From JAPOKJ01 sp043767985 (lineage in GTDB: Bacteria > Pseudomonadota > Gammaproteobacteria > Burkholderiales > Burkholderiaceae_E): a stretch of DNA of 5,527 nt. Positions 1 to 5,512 of this stretch are shown one piece after another. Position 1 is the first letter of the stretch. Each line of letters begins with the position of its first letter. The translations under genes and the position numbers were made by a program. The DNA is taken from contig JAYVKZ010000454.1 in the NCBI GenBank assembly GCA_043767985.1, forward strand, positions 1 to 5,527, given 5' to 3'. The notes below the pieces were generated by a model. It ran no database searches and was not told where the DNA came from. It saw only the letters and a program-made list of their open reading frames with translations.

Positions 1-51
1 GGCGTGCACTTCGTACAACGCCCTCAGGAACTATTTACAAACGCTCAGTAA
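1..51 (+). CDS. Possible 3' end of a rightward gene cut by the left edge
   Basis: Frame 1 is open from the window edge for 16 codons (GVHFVQRPQELFTNAQ) and stops with TAA at 49-51, eight bases before the stop of the convergent malonyl-CoA decarboxylase gene. The non-overlapping tail-to-tail placement and ordinary codon use make it a plausible C-terminus. Sixteen codons are too few to prove coding or identify a family, and another plus frame and one minus frame are also open at the edge. Function unknown. Confidence 0.25.
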   Translation, partial: GVHFVQRPQELFTNAQ

Positions 52-59
52 CTTGCCCG

Positions 60-1427
60 TTAAAGCAATTTCAATACAGCGGGGCTGCAATGTACGTCAT
101 CTTCAATAAAACGCTCATGATTTGACTCAACTTCTTCCAAATCATAAAGATAATTCACCATCATCCCTAAGGATTGCTTGAGGCCTTTCTTGGACGTATC
201 CGCGCGAAGATTGATTCGATCCAGGCTAGCGCCATTGTTCAAATGAAAACGAGCCACCGGGTCAGAGGGTCGTGCGTCTTCGGCCGATGTTTGCCAAAGA
301 TAGTAGGCGCACAGACTCTGCAATAGCCCCAAATCACGATCAAGCTTTTTGCTGAAGGGCTTGGCGATGCGTTGCCAAGTGCCATCGGGCGCTTTTTGTC
401 CGGAGGGCTCTGAGACTAAGGGCAGTAGGCCACTAAAATCTGTCCCATGGCGTCGTCGCAATTCAGTCAAGGCCGAATTGAGATTTTGAACCTGCAAGGG
501 CTTCAGTTTTGGATGGATGATTTCTTTGACCTTCTCAAGCCAAACCGTGTACCCGGGCACAGGTGACAAGGTGCAAAAAGTCTTGAGACCCGGAAATTCC
601 GCCTTGAGGCGCTCGGCGACTCGCTTAATCAAGAAGTTACCGAGATTCACCCCTTTAAGACCGGGCTGACAGTTAGAGATCGAGTAAAACGTGGCGACCT
701 TGAAGCGACGCGGATCGCTATTGGGTGGAACTTCACGATCCAGGAGCGGAGCGATCGCCGCCGGCATCTCTGGAACCAAAGCAACTTCTACGAAAATGAG
801 GGGTTCGTCTGGTAAAGTAGGGTGAAAAAACGCAAAACATCGGCGGTCTGGCTGCAAGCGCCGACGCAAATCGTCCCAGCCATCAATCGCATGAACGGCC
901 TCGTGCTTAATCAACTTTTCCAAAAGCATGGCGGGCGATTGCCAATCGACTTGGACCAAGTTCAAAAACCCAGGGTTGAACCAAGAACCTAACAAATGCT
1001 CGAAATCCGAATCCACTGCGACTAACTTACGGTCTTTGCGCAAGTACTGCAGTAATTTGGCTCTCATTTGTACAATTTCTGCAGCACCACCAGGCGCCCG
1101 ATTCAAGCGGCGAAGTAACTCTTGACGCGGCGGCTCTGCGGCGCGGGCCAAGGCGACTAAATGTTCGGGGGAACGGTTGACCGCATATTTCTCAGCCAGC
1201 ATGAGGAGTTCCCCCGGGTCGGGGTCGAACTCCAAGGCCAACACCTGAAAAAAGCGTTCGATGGCCTCAGGCGACAAATTTCTATATGCCGTCAGCGCTG
1301 TGGCGGCCACTGCGACGCTGTTCGACTCGCCTCGCTCGCCAAGCAATTGGTGGCAATTTTCGATCAACCGCGTAAGGTCAATTCGCTCGCGATTATTGCG
1401 ACGTACCTGTTTTATTTTTTCGAACAT
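60..1427 (-). CDS. Malonyl-CoA decarboxylase
   Basis: This 455-residue protein is recognisable as malonyl-CoA decarboxylase, which converts malonyl-CoA to acetyl-CoA and CO2 and so opposes acetyl-CoA carboxylase. The N-terminal part (about residues 1-150) is the helical region of the family; the C-terminal part is the GNAT-like catalytic domain. Conserved stretches are FYSISNCQPGLKGVNLGNFL (247-266), TLSPVPGYTVWL (286-297) and FHLNNGASLDRIN (394-406). By family comparison Ser288 (in LSP) and His395 should be the catalytic Ser/His pair (Ser329/His423 in the human enzyme, from memory). Length is normal for bacterial members. No signal peptide is visible, so it is presumably cytoplasmic. It starts 21 bases after the lgt stop on the same strand with no terminator between them, and its own ribosome site is weak, so it is probably read from an lgt transcript. 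No malonyl-CoA synthetase (matB) or transporter gene is nearby. The name mcd/matA would fit, but I leave the symbol blank. Confidence 0.93.
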   Translation of the reverse strand: MFEKIKQVRRNNRERIDLTRLIENCHQLLGERGESNSVAVAATALTAYRNLSPEAIERFFQVLALEFDPDPGELLMLAEKYAVNRSPEHLVALARAAEPPRQELLRRLNRAPGGAAEIVQMRAKLLQYLRKDRKLVAVDSDFEHLLGSWFNPGFLNLVQVDWQSPAMLLEKLIKHEAVHAIDGWDDLRRRLQPDRRCFAFFHPTLPDEPLIFVEVALVPEMPAAIAPLLDREVPPNSDPRRFKVATFYSISNCQPGLKGVNLGNFLIKRVAERLKAEFPGLKTFCTLSPVPGYTVWLEKVKEIIHPKLKPLQVQNLNSALTELRRRHGTDFSGLLPLVSEPSGQKAPDGTWQRIAKPFSKKLDRDLGLLQSLCAYYLWQTSAEDARPSDPVARFHLNNGASLDRINLRADTSKKGLKQSLGMMVNYLYDLEEVESNHERFIEDDVHCSPAVLKLL

Positions 1428-1448
1428 AACGATTAACTCAAATAGACC

Positions 1449-2264
1449 TTACTTAAATGCCTCCCCTTTGCGTAAGAGCAAGAAAAGCCCGAACAAAAAC
1501 ATCGGCAGACACAGCAACTGACCCATGGTCATACCCAGTGCCAACGTACCCAAAAAGGCATCTGGTTCACGCGCAAACTCAACGACAAACCGAAACACCG
1601 CGTACCCCACCAGAAAAAAACCTGACACTTGGCCGATTTTCCGAGGCTTGAGGGAGTAGACCCATATCAACACGAAGAGCAATATCCCTTCAAGTGCGAA
1701 CTGATAAAGCTGAGAAGGATGGCGACCAAGGGCATCGCCTGCTTGGGGGAACACCATCGCCCAGGCACCCTCAGTGGGACGGCCCCACAGTTCACCATTA
1801 ATAAAATTGCCCATGCGCCCGGCGGCCAATCCTGTTGGGACCAAGGGTGCCACAAAATCCATCACAGGAACATAGGCTTTTTGTTTCACTTTGCAAAACA
1901 GCCAAATTGCTAACATCACTCCCAGCAGACCACCATGAAAAGACATTCCGCCTTGCCACACCGCCAAGATTTCGCCTGGGTGGCTGAGGTAATAGGCTGG
2001 TTTGTAGAAGAATACATAACCGAGTCGTCCACCGAGCACCACACCTAGCGCACCCCAGAACAACAAATCTTCGTGATCCTTGGGGGACAATCCGGTCGAT
2101 CTTGCGAAATGCGAGGGCTGTCCGTTGGCATCACTCAAGCCTAGCCGATAGCGGCCCAAAAACCAAAACAGCAGGAACGCCGTCAAATACATCAGGCCAT
2201 ACCAACGTACAGCGACCGGACCAAGACTGATAGCAATGGGATCAAACTGGGGGTGGACAATCAT
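1449..2264 (-). CDS. lgt: Prolipoprotein diacylglyceryl transferase Lgt
   Basis: Lgt transfers a diacylglyceryl group from phosphatidylglycerol to the lipobox cysteine of prolipoproteins, the first step of lipoprotein maturation in the inner membrane. The 271-residue protein has about seven hydrophobic segments and the family signature GRMGNFINGELWG (149-161). Residues matching the important E. coli positions are present: Tyr22 in WYGLMYL, His110 in SFHGGLLG, Arg150, Asn153, Glu158, Gly161, and Arg225/Glu229 in FRFVVEF. The spacing between these residues agrees with E. coli Lgt. The start MIVHPQFDPIAISLGPVA is the usual N-terminus of betaproteobacterial Lgt, so ATG at 2264 is chosen although no good Shine-Dalgarno sequence precedes it. 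A loop of about 20 residues (43-62) contains the insert SDANGQPSHFARSTG. The gene is divergent from ilvD and is followed closely by the malonyl-CoA decarboxylase gene. Confidence 0.97.
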   Translation of the reverse strand: MIVHPQFDPIAISLGPVAVRWYGLMYLTAFLLFWFLGRYRLGLSDANGQPSHFARSTGLSPKDHEDLLFWGALGVVLGGRLGYVFFYKPAYYLSHPGEILAVWQGGMSFHGGLLGVMLAIWLFCKVKQKAYVPVMDFVAPLVPTGLAAGRMGNFINGELWGRPTEGAWAMVFPQAGDALGRHPSQLYQFALEGILLFVLIWVYSLKPRKIGQVSGFFLVGYAVFRFVVEFAREPDAFLGTLALGMTMGQLLCLPMFLFGLFLLLRKGEAFK

Positions 2265-2428
2265 GCGTTTTTACACCGGTTAGGCGATTGACAAAGGAAA
2301 GTGGGAAGCCACAGCTTGCCAGGACGCCCGAAGTTTACCTGCCAAGCGAACCACACCTAGAGCAGCTTCAAAAAATCGGCGCTTCAACGCCCTTACGAAA
2401 GTCGCCTGGGACTGATACGACCGAAATT

Positions 2429-2456
2429 TTGATCAAACAGTTAAAATCCGTAGATT
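2429..2456 (+). promoter_or_regulatory. Candidate sigma-70 promoter of ilvD
   Basis: TTGATC (2429-2434) and TAGATT (2451-2456) are separated by 16 bases and would start transcription about 20 bases before the ilvD ATG. The -35 box lies inside a perfect ten-base palindrome, TTTGATCAAA (2428-2437), which could be chance or a small operator. The match is reasonable but found by eye only. Confidence 0.4.
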
Positions 2457-2476
2457 CCTATTTCAAGTTAAACACT

Positions 2477-2480
2477 GGAG
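2477..2480 (+). promoter_or_regulatory. Ribosome binding site of ilvD
   Basis: GGAG lies four bases before the ATG at 2485. The spacing is short, but there is no better candidate. It supports the chosen start together with the conserved N-terminal region that follows. Confidence 0.5.
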
Positions 2481-2484
2481 CCCC

Positions 2485-4188
2485 ATGAGTCAAGACCCGA
2501 AAGCCCCTAGCCCACCAGCCCGCCGTAGCGACAATATTACAAAGGGTGTCTCACGCGCGCCCAATCGCTCGATGTACTACGCCATGGGTTACGTGAAGAG
2601 CGATTTTGACAAGCCCATGATTGGCGTTGCCAATGGCTATTCGACGATTACGCCTTGCAACTCGGGGTTACAGCCACTGGCGGACGCGGCGATTGCAGCC
2701 ATTGAAGCCAACGGTGGTAACGCTCAAGTGTTCGGTACGCCGACGATTTCCGACGGTATGGCCATGGGTACCGAGGGCATGAAGTATTCACTCATCTCCC
2801 GCAAAGTGATTGCCGACTGTATCGAAACCGCCGTACAAGGCCAATGGATGGATGGCATCTTAGTGGTCGGTGGCTGCGACAAGAACATGCCCGGCGGCAT
2901 GATGGGCATCTTACGCTGCAATGTGCCTGCCATTTACGTGTATGGCGGCACCATCATGCCAGGCACCTGGAAAGGTAAAGACTTGAACATCGTCTCTGTG
3001 TTCGAGGCGGTCGGTCAGTTCTCTGCCGGCAACATGAGTGCCGAAGACCTGGAAGGTATTGAGCGCAATGCGGTTCCTGGTACCGGCTCCTGCGGCGGCA
3101 TGTATACGGCCAATACGATGAGTTCATCCTTTGAGGCTCTGGGGATGAGCCTAATGAGTTCGTCCACCATGGCCAATCCGGATGGCGTGAAAAAAGACTC
3201 GGCAACCACCTCCGCCGAGGTCTTGATGCGGGCGGTTGAAAAAAACCTTCGCCCCTCCGATATCGTGACGCGTAAATCCATTGAAAATGCGGTGAGCCTC
3301 ATCATGGCGACCGGCGGCTCGACCAATGCTGTGCTTCACTATTTGGCGATTGCACATTCTGCAGGTGTCGCATGGTCGATTGATGACTTCGAAACAGTGC
3401 GAAAGCGCGTGCCGGTTCTGTGTGACCTGAAACCTTCAGGACAGTATCTTGCGACTGACTTGCACAAGGCTGGCGGTATTCCGCAGGTGTTGAAAATTTT
3501 GTTGGACGCAGGTTTACTCCATGGCGATTGCATCACAATTACTGGGAAAACCATCGCGGAGGAGCTCGCCAATATACCGAGCAAGCCGCGTGCCGACCAA
3601 AAGGTCATCTTCCCGATCGACCAGGCGCTATACAAAGAAGGCCATCTCGCCATTTTGAAAGGCAACCTGTCCCCAGAAGGTGCTGTTGCCAAAATTACCG
3701 GTCTTAAAAACCCAGTGATTACCGGCCCAGCCCGGGTGTTTGATGATGAACAATCCGCGCTCGCCGCGATCTTGGCAGGTAAAATCGTCGCTGGAGACGT
3801 GCTAGTGCTGCGCTATCTCGGCCCCAAAGGTGCGCCAGGCATGCCGGAAATGCTAGCGCCTACGGGAGCATTGATTGGTGCAGGTTTGGGCGAATCGGTT
3901 GGCCTTATTACCGATGGTCGCTTTTCTGGCGGCACCTGGGGCATGGTGGTCGGACACGTTGCGCCAGAAGCGGCCGCTGGCGGCACCATTGGCCTTGTGA
4001 ACGAAGGCGATAGTGTCACCATTGACGCCCGCAAGTTACTCTTGCAATTAAATGTACCCGATGCGGAGATTGCAACCCGCAGAGCAGCTTGGCAAGCACC
4101 CAAGCCTCGTTATACGAGAGGCGTGATGGCCGAGTTCGCAAAATTGGCGACGACGGCGAGTCGAGGTGCCGTCACTGATGCCGATTAG
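2485..4188 (+). CDS. ilvD: Dihydroxy-acid dehydratase IlvD
   Basis: IlvD dehydrates 2,3-dihydroxy-isovalerate and 2,3-dihydroxy-3-methylvalerate to the 2-keto acids that lead to valine/leucine and isoleucine. It is a cytoplasmic iron-sulfur enzyme. The 567 residues match the shorter IlvD/Edd subgroup. Three cluster cysteines are visible: Cys58 (TPCN), Cys131 (GGCDKNMPGG) and Cys203 (GSCGGMYTANTM). The metal-site motif SDGMAMG (Asp90) and Lys133 are present, as is the C-terminal DGRFSGG motif at 477-483 with the likely catalytic Ser481, followed by GHVAPEA. The related 6-phosphogluconate dehydratase Edd is longer and differs in these motifs; a sugar-acid dehydratase of the same superfamily is less likely given the close match to canonical IlvD. 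No other ilv or leu genes are in the window, so it appears to be a single-gene unit with its own promoter. It runs toward the convergent Trp-rich gene with 40 bases between their stops and no clear terminator. Confidence 0.97.
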   Translation: MSQDPKAPSPPARRSDNITKGVSRAPNRSMYYAMGYVKSDFDKPMIGVANGYSTITPCNSGLQPLADAAIAAIEANGGNAQVFGTPTISDGMAMGTEGMKYSLISRKVIADCIETAVQGQWMDGILVVGGCDKNMPGGMMGILRCNVPAIYVYGGTIMPGTWKGKDLNIVSVFEAVGQFSAGNMSAEDLEGIERNAVPGTGSCGGMYTANTMSSSFEALGMSLMSSSTMANPDGVKKDSATTSAEVLMRAVEKNLRPSDIVTRKSIENAVSLIMATGGSTNAVLHYLAIAHSAGVAWSIDDFETVRKRVPVLCDLKPSGQYLATDLHKAGGIPQVLKILLDAGLLHGDCITITGKTIAEELANIPSKPRADQKVIFPIDQALYKEGHLAILKGNLSPEGAVAKITGLKNPVITGPARVFDDEQSALAAILAGKIVAGDVLVLRYLGPKGAPGMPEMLAPTGALIGAGLGESVGLITDGRFSGGTWGMVVGHVAPEAAAGGTIGLVNEGDSVTIDARKLLLQLNVPDAEIATRRAAWQAPKPRYTRGVMAEFAKLATTASRGAVTDAD

Positions 4189-4228
4189 TTTTTGCCGAAC
4201 GGCCCTGGGAGTGAGGCACAGACAACAA

Positions 4229-4468
4229 CTATTTGGCCTGTGGCGTTTTCTTGACCTCAAACGCTTGAGCGATACGGGCTTTTTTCTGTGCTTCGGCCTT
4301 GCCATCTTCCTTTTGACGGTCGTGCCCCAGCATGGGCTGAAGCGCTTCAAACCATAGCATTGCTGCCGCGAAGGGTGCGCCTACCCACCACCAACTCATG
4401 TTGGCCATCGGGCCAAACTCCATCCATTTCGCGATGAGCATTGCGAGGCCGATCCAGACTAGAGGCAT
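4229..4468 (-). CDS. Small Trp-rich membrane protein
   Basis: This 79-residue protein resembles the 'small Trp-rich protein' family (TIGR04438, as I recall), an uncharacterised family of Burkholderiales. It carries six tryptophans (5, 15, 26, 27, 28, 39), including a WWW run. Two short hydrophobic segments (about 2-14 and 26-42) suggest a membrane hairpin, broken by KWMEFGP (14-20), and they are followed by a highly charged tail from His49 to Lys79 rich in Lys, Glu and Ala. The start is supported by AAGGAA six bases upstream on the minus strand (4474-4479) and by the family-like N-terminus MPLVWIGL. It is convergent with ilvD and divergent from the cytochrome c gene. The membrane location is inferred; its function is unknown and I propose none. 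Confidence 0.85.
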   Translation of the reverse strand: MPLVWIGLAMLIAKWMEFGPMANMSWWWVGAPFAAAMLWFEALQPMLGHDRQKEDGKAEAQKKARIAQAFEVKKTPQAK

Positions 4469-4572
4469 GCGCGTTCCTTGTATAGTTAAGGTTGATTCTG
4501 AGGCTCTCGCACCACAAAATCGAGATCTTTGCTTCTGTCGGTCGATTTCATGTCGTCAACGGCTTGTAGGCT

Positions 4573-4600
4573 TTGCACGTTGTATCTTCAGGTTTAGATA
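4573..4600 (+). promoter_or_regulatory. Candidate promoter of the cytochrome c gene
   Basis: TTGCAC (4573-4578) and TAGATA (4595-4600) are spaced by 16 bases, about 66 bases before the ATG. An overlapping TAGAAT (4599-4604) is a better -10 by sequence but has no well-spaced -35. I see no convincing FNR-type dyad nearby, so there is no direct sign of oxygen control. Confidence 0.35.
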
Positions 4601-4655
4601 GAATCACTGTTTGAAACAATCTTACAAATTCTTTGAACCAGACTTTTTGAACATC

Positions 4656-4662
4656 GGAAGGA
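4656..4662 (+). promoter_or_regulatory. Ribosome binding site of the cytochrome c gene
   Basis: GGAAGGA sits four bases before ATG 4667, and AAGGA within it is a good Shine-Dalgarno match. It fixes the start, which is also supported by the signal peptide that begins there. Confidence 0.7.
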
Positions 4663-4666
4663 AAAC

Positions 4667-4981
4667 ATGAAGTCAATCATTAGTCTCGTTGCTGCCTTGG
4701 CTCTTGGCGCAGTCGTATTACCCGCTCAAGCCAATCTCGATCTGGCCAAAGCCAAAAATTGCACTGCTTGTCACGCTGTGGACAAGAAGTTGATCGGCCC
4801 CGCTTACAAGGACGTGAGCACGAAATATGCAAGCGATAAAGAGGCCCTCGCCAAGCTCACGAAGAAAGTGCGTGAAGGCAGCACCGGTGTTTGGGGCCAA
4901 ATTCCAATGCCTGCCAACCCTCAGGTGACGGCTGCTGAAGCCGAGACCTTGGTGACGTGGATCATGGGCGGCGCCAAGTAA
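4667..4981 (+). CDS. Periplasmic class I cytochrome c (c551/c552 type)
   Basis: This is a 104-residue exported monohaem cytochrome c. Residues 1-22 form a Sec signal peptide: a Lys at position 2, a hydrophobic core, and an AxA-type cleavage site PAQA before Asn23. The mature protein would be 82 residues, the size of classical cytochrome c551. Haem is attached at CTACH (Cys32, Cys35, His36). His36 is one axial ligand and Met81 in QIPMPANP is the other, both as in the c551/c8 family. The segment VTAAEAETLVTWIMG (87-101) is the usual C-terminal helix. The family carries electrons in the periplasm, for example to terminal oxidases or nitrite reductase; no partner gene is in the window, so the partner is unknown. 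It is a single-gene unit with its own ribosome site and a strong terminator 50 bases after the stop. It is divergent from the small Trp-rich gene. Confidence 0.95.
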   Translation: MKSIISLVAALALGAVVLPAQANLDLAKAKNCTACHAVDKKLIGPAYKDVSTKYASDKEALAKLTKKVREGSTGVWGQIPMPANPQVTAAEAETLVTWIMGGAK

Positions 4982-5030
4982 GCCACCAAGCTCGCAAAGC
5001 CTTAGCGCTCAAAGCGTCTAAAACTTTCGG

Positions 5031-5060
5031 AAAAACCTCGCATTAGGCGAGGTTTTTTTT
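5031..5060 (+). terminator. Intrinsic terminator after the cytochrome c gene
   Basis: The arms CCTCGC (5036-5041) and GCGAGG (5047-5052) close a five-base loop. The stem can extend through the five A bases (5031-5035) pairing with T bases, giving about 11 base pairs and a run of eight T (5053-5060). The A-rich left flank means it could also act on leftward transcripts. Confidence 0.92.
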
Positions 5061-5086
5061 CGCCTAAAAATTTGAGATCGGGCGAG

Positions 5087-5147
5087 AACGCCCGCCAATC
5101 GAAGAGCCTTTTATCCGCCTGTCCGGCTCAAACGTCCGCCAATCGAA
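5087..5147 (+). repeat. Pair of 17-base direct repeats
   Basis: AACGCCCGCCAATCGAA (5087-5103) and AACGTCCGCCAATCGAA (5131-5147) differ at one base and are 44 bases apart start to start, roughly four helical turns. They lie just upstream of the predicted small RNA. The first copy overlaps a small hairpin GGGCG-AGAA-CGCCC (5080-5093). They could be paired protein-binding sites or the remnant of a local duplication; the sequence does not decide. Confidence 0.7.
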
Positions 5148-5177
5148 AGCGCCTCGCCGCAGGAGCCTTCCCCCCCT

Positions 5178-5183
5178 TATATT
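5178..5183 (+). promoter_or_regulatory. Candidate -10 box of the predicted small RNA
   Basis: TATATT matches the TATAAT consensus at five of six bases and lies about seven bases before the first hairpin at 5190. There is no good -35 at the expected distance (5155-5160 is CGCCGC), so the promoter would be weak or activator-dependent. The upstream 17-base repeats or the C7 run (5170-5176) might matter, but that is speculation. Confidence 0.35.
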
Positions 5184-5189
5184 CACTTC

Positions 5190-5303
5190 ACACCGCTACA
5201 GGCAGCAATGCTGGTCGCGGTGTATAGGCCTCCTCTCCCCAGCCACGTGGTTAGATTTTTTCCTCCCTGGCTGGTTTGCCCCGGTTCGTCCGGGGTTTTT
5301 TTT
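5190..5303 (+). ncRNA. Predicted small RNA with exposed CCUCC motifs
   Basis: No convincing protein frame covers this stretch, yet it is tightly structured and ends in its own terminator. Reading rightward: hairpin 1 pairs ACACCGC (5190-5196) with GCGGTGT (5217-5223), with an inner CAGC-AAT-GCTG stem (5203-5213); then an unpaired pyrimidine stretch with CCTCCT (5229-5234); then hairpin 2 pairs CCAGCCA (5239-5245) with TGGCTGG (5268-5274), with CCTCCC (5262-5267) in its loop; then the terminator. The length would be about 114 bases if transcription starts near 5190. CCUCCU equals the core of the 16S rRNA anti-Shine-Dalgarno sequence, so pairing with ribosome sites of mRNAs is a reasonable role. 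It may relate to the Rfam family named betaproteobacteria toxic small RNA, but I cannot confirm this. An alternative is the processed 3' end of a longer read-through transcript. Confidence 0.55.
5279..5303 (+). terminator. Second intrinsic terminator, ending the predicted small RNA
   Basis: CCCCGG (5279-5284) and CCGGGG (5290-5295) pair around the loop TTCGT and are followed by eight T (5296-5303). All six pairs are G-C, and the polarity is rightward. No rightward protein gene lies between this and the terminator at 5031-5060, so it implies a separate non-coding transcript from the space between them. Confidence 0.9.
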
Positions 5304-5325
5304 CGCCAAAATTTTATGCGACGCA

Positions 5326-5354
5326 GGTTTTTGAACGACAAAAGCGCAAAAACC
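5326..5354. repeat. Inverted repeat
   Basis: GGTTTTTG (5326-5333) and CAAAAACC (5347-5354) are perfect inverted copies around 13 bases. There is no following T run on either strand, so it is not a classical terminator. It may be a binding site or chance in an AT-rich spacer. Confidence 0.4.
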
Positions 5355-5360
5355 CTTAGG

Positions 5361-5374
5361 CCGATCCGAATCGG
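5361..5374. promoter_or_regulatory. Small palindrome, possible operator
   Basis: CCGAT and ATCGG are perfect inverted arms around CCGA. The size and symmetry suit a dimeric regulator site upstream of the gene at 5513, but no regulator family can be named and chance is possible. Confidence 0.3.
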
Positions 5375-5432
5375 TGCACAAATAGACACGCGAAGTCTCA
5401 GCATCTCCCAGTATTTCGTTAAAACTCCAAGA

Positions 5433-5453
5433 TACCGCTAGAATTCAGCGGTA
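5433..5453. promoter_or_regulatory. Palindrome overlapping a possible -10 box
   Basis: TACCGCT (5433-5439) and AGCGGTA (5447-5453) are perfect seven-base inverted arms around AGAATTC. A TAGAAT hexamer (5439-5444) lies within it and could be the -10 of the downstream gene, with only a poor -35 (TTCGTT, 5415-5420). An operator overlying a promoter, or a leader hairpin, would both fit. Confidence 0.4.
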
Positions 5454-5488
5454 GGCGAGCTTGCATCGCTTAGAAGAACTTAAAACAG

Positions 5489-5508
5489 GGCTCACCAGAG
5501 CCAGGGGG
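5489..5508 (+). promoter_or_regulatory. Ribosome site with adjacent hairpin for the edge gene
   Basis: AGGGGG (5503-5508) lies four bases before ATG 5513 and is a fair Shine-Dalgarno sequence. Directly before it GGCTC (5489-5493) and GAGCC (5498-5502) form a small hairpin with loop ACCA. The hairpin does not cover the ribosome site. Confidence 0.45.
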
Positions 5509-5512
5509 CTGC

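Larger units (their letters stand above)
2265..2484. other. Divergent intergenic region between lgt and ilvD
   Basis: This region must hold the promoters of both lgt (leftward) and ilvD (rightward). Apart from the ilvD promoter candidate I see no clear lgt promoter, no transcription attenuator and no leader peptide rich in Ile, Leu or Val. A LysR-type regulator gene is sometimes found between these two genes in relatives; none is present here. A TTG-initiated reading frame crosses the region but lacks support (see rejected items). Confidence 0.6.

Noticed and set aside
928..1521. Three rightward frames opposite the decarboxylase gene
   Set aside because: They are antisense to a well-conserved enzyme, have no ribosome sites worth noting and resemble no known proteins.
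2288..2488. A 66-codon rightward frame starting with TTG and overlapping the ilvD ATG as ATGA
   Set aside because: The overlap looks like translational coupling, but the start is TTG without a clear Shine-Dalgarno sequence, the peptide resembles no family I know and has no Ile/Leu/Val attenuator run, and the best ilvD promoter lies inside its 3' part.
4189..4228. Possible bidirectional terminator between ilvD and the Trp-rich gene
   Set aside because: Only a four-pair hairpin (GCCG-AA-CGGC) is present, and no T run follows it in the rightward direction, so it is too weak to call.
4166..4357. Rightward frame of 63 codons opposite the Trp-rich gene
   Set aside because: It overlaps the end of ilvD and is the antisense of a recognisable family member. 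Its hydrophobic look is a mirror effect of the opposite strand.
5190..5303. 6S RNA or a tRNA
   Set aside because: There is no acceptor stem, T-arm or anticodon arrangement, and the long open-bubble helix of 6S RNA is absent.
5183..5441. Overlapping frames on both strands (5183-5404, 5196-5381 and 5208-5441)
   Set aside because: They run through a strong terminator and several hairpins, give low-complexity basic or unrecognisable peptides, and lack ribosome sites. The structure is better explained as non-coding RNA.
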